Shown piece after piece: positions 56,855-64,000 of a DNA stretch of 64,000 nucleotides. Position 1 is the stretch's first letter. Each line of letters starts with the position of its first letter. Both the position numbers and the translations under genes were made by a program. Below the pieces are notes generated by a model. That model worked only from the letters and a program-made list of their open reading frames with translations, did no database searches and was not told where the DNA came from. The DNA is from Rheinheimera riviphila (GTDB taxonomy: Bacteria > Pseudomonadota > Gammaproteobacteria > Enterobacterales > Alteromonadaceae), in assembly GCF_004005945.1 (NCBI RefSeq), contig NZ_SACS01000010.1, positions 62,001 through 126,000 of the forward strand, written 5' to 3'.

Positions 56855-59392
56855 TTAACCTGCTGCTTCCACACTGCTGACAAATTCACGGCGTTTGGCC
56901 TGTTGCGCCAACATCTGCTCGGCGGAAACACCATAACGCAGCAAAATTTCATCACTAATATCAATTACATCACCCACGCCCACCACACTCCATAATTCTT
57001 CTTCCAGCACTTTAGCTTTATGAATGGCGTAGACGCTGACATACCCCAGTTCCTTGGCGATATGTTCAGTGTCGGGGCGACCGGTGCGCGATAAAAAGAT
57101 TTTAAAGCAAAACAGCAAGTCATTTGCCAACGCGTCTTGCACAAAAAACTGCCGTGCCTGCGCCGTCTTTAAATCAAAGTCGAATTCAGTGACAAAACTT
57201 TGCTCCATTTTCTTCTGGCCTTGGCGGTACCGAATAAACACTTCGTAGGTTTTTGGCGCGTCCTGGCGTTTCATGCCTTTGAGCTGATTGGCAAAGTGCA
57301 AATTGGTGGCATTATTTTTTAACAGCGGCTGTAAGTTCACTTTTTGCTGTTTGTCGCCAAGCACGCCTAACAACCGGTGCAAATTATTCGGCTCAGCGCC
57401 ACGGCCAATCACGTTTAGATCATAACGAATACCATGGCGGTGCATATAAAATGGGAAACTATTCAAAGCCTTGACATACATATTGCGTAGCGCCTGGCTT
57501 AAACCCGCATATTTTTGGGTTTCTTCGGCCAGCGTTAGTTTGGCGCGATTGTTTTTGATTAGCTGTTCAAAAAACAGCCTACCCTGATGTGGGCCGGTCT
57601 GTTCGACCACTTTCAGATTCATAATCAGCTGGCTTTTACTGACCGCCATCACTTCATATTCCAGTTCGGTCAGGCCGTATTTACTGGAGATTTTCTGCAT
57701 GTCCGGCAGTGCCAACTGAATCTTATCGCCTTTTTGGTAAGCAATCTGTTCACCCGTTTCAATCTGCAACCCTTTACTGGAAAAATCGCGGGTGTGGGCT
57801 TCCAGAAAAGTTTGCTGATTAATTTTCAGCAACACTTTGGTTTTATACAAAAACCTGGCTTCAGCCCGCAAGTTGACATACTGCAACGCTACTGATTCCA
57901 ACGGTGGTAATTCGTCTAATTTGGCATGACCAAAAATCTTCAATTGCGCCAGTTTGGACTCATCAAAGGTGATTTGCTGATATAACGCCGTGCTTTCCTG
58001 TGCCGTGATATCAGTCAGGCTGACGATATAGCGAAAATCTTTAATCAGCCCTTGCACCAGTTGCGACGGTGGTTGGTTGAGCTTAGCAATGTCTTGATCG
58101 GCGGTATCCGGTAACGACAACAGGATATGTGAATCATTCGGGTGGGTGCGCTGAACCACCAGGTGGAACACCCGCCAACTGGGCTTTTGCGCGGCAAACC
58201 CGAAAAAAATATTTTGCAGATCTGGCAGTTGCAGTAACTCATCGCAAGTCGCGCTATAAAAATACAACTTACCTTTAGCGGCGTGAGTAAAACAGTACAG
58301 GATGGTCGAGCGTTCCGACGGCGCTTTTTGCAGGCAGCTTTTTAGTCTTTTGCCGGTTAAAAGTTGCATCAATACCGATTGCTGCCGTTCATCCTGAAAA
58401 TACTGCACATGCTGGCGGTTATTCTCAGTCGTCATGGCGCAAACGGGCACCGGTAAACCTTCGCGCACTGCCAAAAATACCGGTAACGAGCTGATCCGAG
58501 GTAAATAAAACTGCTCGTAACCTTTCACCACCACGGCATCGAGGGTGTTATCGAGGTTTACTTTATAACGGCGTTTATTGCCGTGAATAAATTGCTTCAG
58601 AAAATCGCTGAAGCCATGTTCATCCTCGAGCGGTAGCCGTTTTACCCGTACATACTGCGAACGTTCAACCACTTCGGTGTCGATCACCTGGTAGGGGATG
58701 CCATGGCTAAAACCGAGGGCAAATTCTTGCTCCAGACCTTTGAATAAAATGGCAATTTTTTGCCCGGCGGCAAGACGTCGGCTGTTCGGGATTTTTAATT
58801 TACTGCCGGAAACCGACAGGTCTACGGTGCTTGCCTGAAACTGTTCGCCATCTTCCACTTCAATTTCGATATCAATGGTGAAGTTCATCCGCTCTTCACC
58901 ACGACTGCAATAGCTGGCGAACTGAATGAGGGACGGTCCGGTTTTTTCTGGTTCGGTTTCAGTAGTTTCAGGATCAGTGGTCGTGACCAGCGGATCGCCA
59001 GCAATCACCGCCTGCATCCGTTGTTCAGTTTGTTGTTTGTGTCTGACCCGATAGTTGTTATCGGTGTTCATCACTTCTTCGTACAGCCCTAGCGTATAGC
59101 GGTTATAGCGTTTAATGCCGCGTTCAAAGGCTTTGATCGCCGTGTCGTCCATATAATGGGTTTTGCCGGCATGTTCATAAGGACGTACTTCGCCATCCAC
59201 TTTGCCGCGTAAATCGATGTAATAACTACAAGGCTGACCTAACCGTTTTAACTCCATTTTTAACAGGAATTGTTTTGGCTTCGGAATATCTGCGGTCAAA
59301 ATAGTAAAGACCTCGTTAAACTCCGAAGTGTTTATCAAGGGCTGTAAGCGTTCGATCACGCTGATGTAGGGTTGCAGATCGGGTGCCGTCAT
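56855..59392 (-). CDS. Tandem-PilZ cyclic-di-GMP effector
   Basis: An 845-residue cytoplasmic protein with two complete PilZ signatures. The first has RGEER at 164-168 with DLSVSG at 191-196; the second has RAEAR near 508 with DFSSKG near 537. Both keep the RxxxR and D/NxSxxG residues that bind cyclic-di-GMP. The regions between and after are unassigned and helical/mixed. It is divergent from radA, an arrangement common in Shewanella-type genomes, and it fits with the GGDEF/EAL sensor elsewhere in the window. The output is unknown. Confidence 0.88.
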   Translation of the reverse strand: MTAPDLQPYISVIERLQPLINTSEFNEVFTILTADIPKPKQFLLKMELKRLGQPCSYYIDLRGKVDGEVRPYEHAGKTHYMDDTAIKAFERGIKRYNRYTLGLYEEVMNTDNNYRVRHKQQTEQRMQAVIAGDPLVTTTDPETTETEPEKTGPSLIQFASYCSRGEERMNFTIDIEIEVEDGEQFQASTVDLSVSGSKLKIPNSRRLAAGQKIAILFKGLEQEFALGFSHGIPYQVIDTEVVERSQYVRVKRLPLEDEHGFSDFLKQFIHGNKRRYKVNLDNTLDAVVVKGYEQFYLPRISSLPVFLAVREGLPVPVCAMTTENNRQHVQYFQDERQQSVLMQLLTGKRLKSCLQKAPSERSTILYCFTHAAKGKLYFYSATCDELLQLPDLQNIFFGFAAQKPSWRVFHLVVQRTHPNDSHILLSLPDTADQDIAKLNQPPSQLVQGLIKDFRYIVSLTDITAQESTALYQQITFDESKLAQLKIFGHAKLDELPPLESVALQYVNLRAEARFLYKTKVLLKINQQTFLEAHTRDFSSKGLQIETGEQIAYQKGDKIQLALPDMQKISSKYGLTELEYEVMAVSKSQLIMNLKVVEQTGPHQGRLFFEQLIKNNRAKLTLAEETQKYAGLSQALRNMYVKALNSFPFYMHRHGIRYDLNVIGRGAEPNNLHRLLGVLGDKQQKVNLQPLLKNNATNLHFANQLKGMKRQDAPKTYEVFIRYRQGQKKMEQSFVTEFDFDLKTAQARQFFVQDALANDLLFCFKIFLSRTGRPDTEHIAKELGYVSVYAIHKAKVLEEELWSVVGVGDVIDISDEILLRYGVSAEQMLAQQAKRREFVSSVEAAG

Positions 59393-59486
59393 AGGTTGCT
59401 GGTCTGCCGCATCATTACTACTTGTTGTGATACCATGTATACATTAAAAGCAAAAATTATGCCTTTCAATTGTTTCGGTGAAAATT

Positions 59487-60848
59487 ATGGCAAAAGTAAA
59501 AACCGCATACGTCTGTAACGATTGTGGTGCCGACTTCGTACGCTGGCAAGGACAATGTACGGAATGTGGTGCCTGGAATACGATCAGCGAAGTCCGGATG
59601 CCCACTCTGTCAAAAAGTATTACCCGTAGTAGTGGATACGCCGGTGCAACTGTCGCCAAAGTGATGAAGCTTGACCAGGTCGATTTACAGGACGTACCGC
59701 GGTTCAGTTCCGGTTTTGCTGAGTTTGACCGGGTACTTGGTGGTGGCATTGTACCGGGCTCAGCCATTCTGATTGGCGGTAGTCCGGGTGCCGGTAAAAG
59801 TACCTTATTACTGCAGATCATGTGTTATCTGGCAGCCCAGGGCCCGGCGCTTTATGTCACCGGTGAAGAATCGTTGCAGCAAGTGGCGCTGCGGGCCAAT
59901 CGGCTCGGCCTTCCTACCAATCAGCTAAATATGCTGGCGGAAACGCAGGTGGAAACCATCTGTCAGCTGGCGCAGCAGGAAAAACCGCGGATCATGGTCA
60001 TCGACTCCATCCAGGTGATGCAAATGGCTGATATCCAATCGGCGCCGGGCAGTGTGTCGCAGGTGCGGGAAAGCGCCGCTTTTCTGACGCGTTTTGCCAA
60101 ACAACATCAGGTGGCGGTCATCATGGTCGGCCATGTCACCAAAGATGGTTCCCTGGCTGGCCCGAAAGTACTGGAGCATTGTATCGATTGCTCGGTGATG
60201 CTGGAGGGGGATGGTGACAATCGTTTTCGCACTTTACGCGGCACCAAAAACCGTTTTGGTGCGGTGAATGAACTTGGTGTGTTTGCGATGACCGGGCAGG
60301 GCATGAAGGAAGTGAAAAACCCGTCTGCTATCTTTTTAAACCGTGGCAAAGAAGAAGCCGCCGGAAGCCTGGTGATGGTGCTCTGGGAAGGCACCCGGCC
60401 GTTGCTGGTAGAAATTCAGGGGCTGGTGGATTATTCGCCGCTGAATAACCCAAGAAGGGTCACCGTGGGGATGGAGCAAAACCGGTTGTCGATGTTGCTC
60501 GCCGTCATGCACCGCCATGCTGGTATTCAGATGTCCGATCAAGACGTGTTTGTCAACGTGGTCGGTGGGGTGAAAGTGACCGAAACCGGTGCCGATCTGG
60601 CGACTTTACTGGCGCTGGTGTCGAGTTTTCGCAATAAGCCATTGCCGGTAGATTTGGTGGTGTTTGGTGAAGTTGGACTTTCCGGTGAAATCAGGCCGGT
60701 GCCCAGCGGTCAGGAGCGACTGCGCGAAGCGGCGAAACATGGTTTTAAACGGGCGATTGTACCAGCGGCTAATGTGCCTAAAGATGCTATCCCGGGAATG
60801 ACTGTGATTGGCGCCTATAAGCTGACCGAAGCGCTGGAGGCGTTATAA
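59487..60848 (+). CDS. radA: DNA repair ATPase RadA
   Basis: RadA (Sms) is a RecA-like helicase that extends recombination intermediates. The 453-residue product has the N-terminal zinc finger (Cys 10, 13, 24, 27), Walker A GGSPGAGKST (about residue 95), the family motif TKNRFGAVNE, and a C-terminal Lon-like domain (FVNVVGGVKVTETGADLATLLALVSS; SGQERLREAAKHGFKRAIVP). The start at 59487 is preferred because it matches MAKxxxxYVCN-type starts and has GGTGA upstream; an in-frame GTG at 59478 is possible. Confidence 0.96.
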   Translation: MAKVKTAYVCNDCGADFVRWQGQCTECGAWNTISEVRMPTLSKSITRSSGYAGATVAKVMKLDQVDLQDVPRFSSGFAEFDRVLGGGIVPGSAILIGGSPGAGKSTLLLQIMCYLAAQGPALYVTGEESLQQVALRANRLGLPTNQLNMLAETQVETICQLAQQEKPRIMVIDSIQVMQMADIQSAPGSVSQVRESAAFLTRFAKQHQVAVIMVGHVTKDGSLAGPKVLEHCIDCSVMLEGDGDNRFRTLRGTKNRFGAVNELGVFAMTGQGMKEVKNPSAIFLNRGKEEAAGSLVMVLWEGTRPLLVEIQGLVDYSPLNNPRRVTVGMEQNRLSMLLAVMHRHAGIQMSDQDVFVNVVGGVKVTETGADLATLLALVSSFRNKPLPVDLVVFGEVGLSGEIRPVPSGQERLREAAKHGFKRAIVPAANVPKDAIPGMTVIGAYKLTEALEAL

Positions 60849-60852
60849 CAAC

Positions 60853-60908
60853 AAAAAAAGGTCGGAGCTCCTTGTTTGTAAAACAAACAATGAGCTCCGA
60901 CCTTTTTA
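60853..60908. terminator. Bidirectional terminator between radA and bamD
   Basis: A long hairpin: AAAAAGGTCGGAGCTC on the left pairs with GAGCTCCGACCTTTTT on the right (a 16-base stem), with an inner TTGTTTG/ACAAACAA stem. A and T runs flank it on both sides, serving the converging radA and bamD genes. Confidence 0.93.
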
Positions 60909-60912
60909 ATTT

Positions 60913-61656
60913 TTAAGACTGCGGGAAGTTCAGATCCAGCACAGCTTTGGCGTCGTCACGCAGTTTGGTCAATCCAAGCTGGTCATAACTACTCACCATC
61001 ACTTGCAGCGCTTGGAGCACTTGTGGTGAATCGCGATGAAATTCAACCACATATTTTGCACGGTTGGCAGCGGCTAAATGTGCGCCACGGCGGCTGTAAT
61101 AATCGGCAATCAATAATTCATGACGAACCAGTTTTTCTTTAATTTCCTGCATCCGCGCCTGACCATCGGCAGCATATTTGCTGTTTGGAAAGGTTGAAGT
61201 CAGAATTTTGAAATCGTCAAATGCTTGTCGGGTACTGGCTAAATCACGGTCAGCGCGGTCAACACCGAAAAACTCCTGGAATGAGTTATCGTCGGTTTTC
61301 TGATTGGTCAGGCCGCGCATGAAATAGACGTAGTCGAGATCGGGGTGATTTGGATTTAACCGGATAAACCGGTCGATGCTGGCCAGGCACTGTTTTGAAT
61401 CACCAGCCTGATGGTAAGCGTAGATTAAATCTAATTGTACCTGACGGGCGACTGGGCCGAATGGATACCGGCTTTCCATGCCTTTGAGTAGTTCAATGGC
61501 CCTTGAGTACAAACCAGAGTCCAAAACATCCTTGGCATCGTTGTATGCTGCCTGAGCGGTTTGGTTGGTATTGACCAGTTGTTCTTCAGATTTGTTGCCG
61601 GCACAGGCGCTAAGCGCTGCAGAAATACACAAAACTACAAATATTTTCGCTTTCAT
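60913..61656 (-). CDS. bamD: Outer-membrane assembly lipoprotein BamD
   Basis: BamD is the essential TPR lipoprotein of the beta-barrel assembly machine. The 247-residue product has a lipoprotein signal with lipobox LSAC (Cys18) and five TPR-type repeats (AYNDAKDVLDSGLYSRAIELLKGMESRYPFG; RQVQLDLIYAYHQAGDSKQCLASIDRFIRLNP, and so on). The start at 61656 puts the signal peptide at the N terminus. It is divergent from rluD, as in E. coli. Confidence 0.96.
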   Translation of the reverse strand: MKAKIFVVLCISAALSACAGNKSEEQLVNTNQTAQAAYNDAKDVLDSGLYSRAIELLKGMESRYPFGPVARQVQLDLIYAYHQAGDSKQCLASIDRFIRLNPNHPDLDYVYFMRGLTNQKTDDNSFQEFFGVDRADRDLASTRQAFDDFKILTSTFPNSKYAADGQARMQEIKEKLVRHELLIADYYSRRGAHLAAANRAKYVVEFHRDSPQVLQALQVMVSSYDQLGLTKLRDDAKAVLDLNFPQS

Positions 61657-61781
61657 TGAAAAATCCAGGACCATTTCAGCCGATTGGCTGTCTAGTCTTC
61701 TATAAAGTCGTTAAAATAACCGCAATACACCGATTCTAACCCAGACTGTTCGGGTATGCACACAGGATAACTGGTTCCGAC

Positions 61782-62756
61782 ATGACAAAACAGATAAAAC
61801 TTACAGAAATTGTACCTGATCATCTTTACGGTAAACGCTTGGATCAGGTTCTGGCGGAAATGTTCCCTGATTATTCGCGTTCGCGGATAAAAGAGTGGAT
61901 CCTGGCCGATTGGGTCAATATCAACGGTCGTTTATGTAACGTACCACGCGAGAAATTACTCGGTGGCGAAAACATCGAAATTAATGCGGAACTGCCGGAC
62001 GACGAACGTTTTGAGGCCGAGCCGATTGATTTAAATATCGTTTATGAAGATGACCATATTCTGGTAATCAATAAACCGGCTGGTTTAGTAGTGCATCCTG
62101 GCGCTGGTAATCATGATGGCACTTTATTAAACGCGTTATTACATCATTGCCCGGGCATTTCGGAAGTGCCGCGTGCCGGCATTATCCATCGTCTGGACAA
62201 AGACACCACCGGCTTAATGGTCGTTGCGAAAACCATTCCGGCGCAAACGCATTTGGTTGAAATGATGCAGGCGCGCGAAATTACCCGTGAATATGAAGCC
62301 ATTGCGCACGGCGCGATGACCGCCGGTGGCATGGTTGACGAGCCGATTGGCCGTCATCCAACCAAACGCACCCATATGGCGGTGACATCTTCGGGTAAGC
62401 CTGCGGTGACGCACTACCGGGTGATGGAGAAATTCCGTAATCACACCCGGTTACGGTTACGTCTGGAAACCGGTCGTACCCACCAAATCCGTGTCCATAT
62501 GACCTACATTAACTATCCGCTGGTCGGCGATCCGGTGTATGCCGGTCGGCCACGTCCACCACGTAAAGCTGATGAGTCGTTATTAGTGGTATTACGCGCT
62601 TTTAAACGTCAGGCGTTACATGCGGCGATGCTGCGCTTAGCCCACCCAATTACCGGTGAGTTGCTGGAATGGCATGCCCCAGTGCCTGACGATATGGTTG
62701 GTTTGACCCAAGCGCTGCGCGAAGACACCGCTATTCACGGCATGGACAATCAGTAA
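61782..62756 (+). CDS. rluD: 23S rRNA pseudouridine synthase RluD
   Basis: RluD makes pseudouridines 1911, 1915 and 1917 in helix 69. The 324-residue product has an N-terminal S4 domain (RLDQVLAEMFPDYSRSRIKEWI) and the catalytic motif HRLDKDTTGL with Asp139, the same number as in E. coli. RlmH, also in this window, methylates position 1915 after RluD acts. Its stop overlaps the pgeF start by one base. Confidence 0.97.
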   Translation: MTKQIKLTEIVPDHLYGKRLDQVLAEMFPDYSRSRIKEWILADWVNINGRLCNVPREKLLGGENIEINAELPDDERFEAEPIDLNIVYEDDHILVINKPAGLVVHPGAGNHDGTLLNALLHHCPGISEVPRAGIIHRLDKDTTGLMVVAKTIPAQTHLVEMMQAREITREYEAIAHGAMTAGGMVDEPIGRHPTKRTHMAVTSSGKPAVTHYRVMEKFRNHTRLRLRLETGRTHQIRVHMTYINYPLVGDPVYAGRPRPPRKADESLLVVLRAFKRQALHAAMLRLAHPITGELLEWHAPVPDDMVGLTQALREDTAIHGMDNQ

Positions 62757-63508
62757 TGTCAGCGCCGGCCCGGTTAACTCCATTGTGGCTCACACCTGAC
62801 TGGCCAGCACCGGCCTCGGTGAAAGCGCTGTCGACCACCCGGCAAGGCGGGGTATCGACCGGCGTTTATGCCAGTCTGAATCTCGGCAGCCATGTCGGTG
62901 ATGCTATTGCAGCTGTTGAGCAAAATCGGGCTTTATTGCAACAACAGGCCGCGCTGCCACAAGCACCGGCCTGGCTCAATCAGGTACATGGCACAGCAGT
63001 ACTGGATTTAGCAAACTGGCAAGGCGAACTGGTTTCGGCAGATGCAGCCGTCAGCCAGCAAGCCGATAAGGTTTGTCTGGTGATGACTGCTGATTGTTTA
63101 CCAGTGCTGTTTTGCAATCTGCAAGGTACTCAAGTAGCAGCGGCACATGCCGGCTGGCGTGGCTTGTGTGACGGCGTGCTGGAGCAAACTTTGGCGCACT
63201 TTGCCAAGCCAGACGAGGTGATGGTGTGGTTTGGGCCAGCTATCGGTCCTGGCCAGTTTGAAGTGGGAAGCGAGGTTCGTACGGCATTTATGCAAAAAAA
63301 TGCCGGTGCCAATCTGGCTTTTGTGCCACAAGGCGATGGTAAATATCTGGCCAATATCTATTTATTGGCACGGCAACGGTTGCTGGCGGCTGGGGTGACC
63401 CGGTTTTATGGCGGCGAGCACTGCACGGTCAGTGAATCAGAATTGTTTTTTTCCTATCGTCGCGACGGTCAGACCGGGCGGATGGCCAGCTGTATTTGGC
63501 TTGGTTGA
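62756..63508 (+). CDS. pgeF: Peptidoglycan editing factor PgeF (YfiH)
   Basis: A 250-residue multicopper-oxidase-like (laccase domain) protein that removes mis-incorporated serine from peptidoglycan precursors, formerly called polyphenol oxidase. The zinc-binding and catalytic residues are in LNQVHGTAV (His), VMTADCLPVLF (Cys) and VAAAHAGWRGL (His). TAATG overlap with rluD indicates coupling. The order rluD-pgeF-clpB is conserved. Confidence 0.95.
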   Translation: MSAPARLTPLWLTPDWPAPASVKALSTTRQGGVSTGVYASLNLGSHVGDAIAAVEQNRALLQQQAALPQAPAWLNQVHGTAVLDLANWQGELVSADAAVSQQADKVCLVMTADCLPVLFCNLQGTQVAAAHAGWRGLCDGVLEQTLAHFAKPDEVMVWFGPAIGPGQFEVGSEVRTAFMQKNAGANLAFVPQGDGKYLANIYLLARQRLLAAGVTRFYGGEHCTVSESELFFSYRRDGQTGRMASCIWLG

Positions 63509-63570
63509 GCCAACAACGTAGGGTTAAATTCACTATTTGTTGACGCAAGTCAATTTTTTGACGTTTGCTG

Positions 63571-63599
63571 CTTGAAATTGCAGCAAGCGCCCTCCATCT
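63571..63599 (+). promoter_or_regulatory. Sigma-32 heat-shock promoter of clpB
   Basis: CTTGAAA (63571-63577) and CTCCATCT (63592-63599), separated by 14 bases, match the RpoH consensus (CTTGAAA, 11-16, CCCCATnT) with one clear mismatch. It is placed 35 bases before the clpB ATG. Confidence 0.85.
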
Positions 63600-63633
63600 T
63601 AGTTCCATCACACGCTGTTCGATGGAGTTAGTC

Positions 63634-64000
63634 ATGCGGTTAGAACGTTTTACCAGTAAATTTCAAGAAGCCATTGCGACCGCCCAGTCACTTGCCTTGG
63701 GGCGCGATCATCAATTTATCGAACCTGTACACCTGATGCATGCCTTATTAAATCAGGATGGCGGCAGTGTGCGTGATTTACTGACAAAAATTGGCACCAA
63801 TTTGCATGACTTGCGCTCAAAAGTATCACAAGCCATTGAGCGGTTACCGAAAGTAGAAGGCAGTGAAGGCAATCTGCAACTGTCTGGCGGCACGATTAAT
63901 TTATTGAATTTATGCGATAAATTAGCGCAGAAACGCAAAGACCAGTTTATCTCCAGCGAATTGTTTGTGCTGGCCGCCTGCGATGATAAAGGTGAACTGG
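63634..64000 (+). CDS. clpB: Disaggregase ClpB, N-terminal part
   Basis: ClpB is the AAA+ chaperone that dissolves protein aggregates with DnaK. About 122 codons are present before the right edge: [20 protein letters not shown] followed by [19 protein letters not shown], the repeated Clp N domain. A GGAG site precedes the ATG, and a sigma-32 promoter lies upstream. Confidence 0.95.
   Translation, partial: MRLERFTSKFQEAIATAQSLALGRDHQFIEPVHLMHALLNQDGGSVRDLLTKIGTNLHDLRSKVSQAIERLPKVEGSEGNLQLSGGTINLLNLCDKLAQKRKDQFISSELFVLAACDDKGEL

Overview
The window looks like an ordinary chromosomal segment of a free-living aquatic gammaproteobacterium. Gene orders shared with Escherichia coli (rodA-mrdA-rlmH-rsfS-nadD-holA-lptE-leuS; lnt-corC-ybeY-ybeZ-miaB; holD-rimI...prfC; bamD / rluD-pgeF-clpB) are mixed with genes typical of Alteromonadales and relatives: a large TonB-dependent receptor, CheV, a propeller-type GGDEF/EAL sensor, a DUF2959 lipoprotein and a tandem PilZ protein. 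The overall feel is closest to Rheinheimera or its neighbours. That is an inference from gene content, not a database match. No rRNA, CRISPR array, integrase, transposase or phage structural gene was seen.

Layout. 1-8087 (minus strand): a cell-elongation and housekeeping run, from leuS down to rodA, which leaves the window. 8384-11275: a TonB-dependent receptor with its own terminator. 11655-17499 (plus): YbeL-like zinc-ribbon protein, Lon-family protease with altered Walker motifs, DUF2959 lipoprotein, LacI-type regulator, an unknown 108-residue protein and a cytochrome b561. 17603-18370: a glycine-zipper protein and a complete ERIC-like palindromic repeat. 18615-20732: an NTF2-like / DGPF (YCII) / ECF42-type sigma factor operon. 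20921-21847: cheV, abutting lnt tail to tail. 21848-27446 (minus): miaB-ybeZ-ybeY-corC-lnt. 27866-32476 (plus): a HlyD / MacB-like ATPase / two-permease ABC efflux cassette, preceded by an orphan terminator. 32561-34503: EamA transporter, ParE/Phd toxin-antitoxin pair with a visible operator, and GTAG-type REP hairpins. 34593-45430 (minus): a 1506-residue sensor with GGDEF and EAL domains, a stand-alone CbiB homologue next to mtnN, pirin, and an ogt / ada-alkA alkylation-repair pair. 45502-47632: HopJ-family protein, receiver protein, tRNA-Trp, holD and rimI. 47633-49159: an AT-rich islet with two small envelope genes, ending in a decayed second copy of the rimI 3' end. 49304-56802: prfC, argS, pdxH, yjjV, smp, serB and a hydrolase. 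56855-64000: tandem-PilZ protein, radA, bamD, rluD, pgeF and clpB, the last behind a clear sigma-32 promoter.

How the genes work together. The core blocks serve peptidoglycan elongation, ribosome maturation, tRNA charging and modification, lipoprotein and outer-membrane assembly (lptE, lnt, bamD), and release-factor and ribosome quality control. Accessory genes sit in the gaps where E. coli has other genes. In particular, the conserved leuS-ybeL...lnt neighbourhood is split by about 13 kb of sensing, nutrient-uptake and regulatory genes.

The signals most worth following up are the rimI-flanked islet, the ECF42/DGPF/NTF2 operon, the ERIC-like element outside its usual families, the orphan terminator ahead of the ABC exporter, and the Lon-like protease with degenerate ATPase motifs. 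No unambiguous new defence or biosynthetic system is visible.
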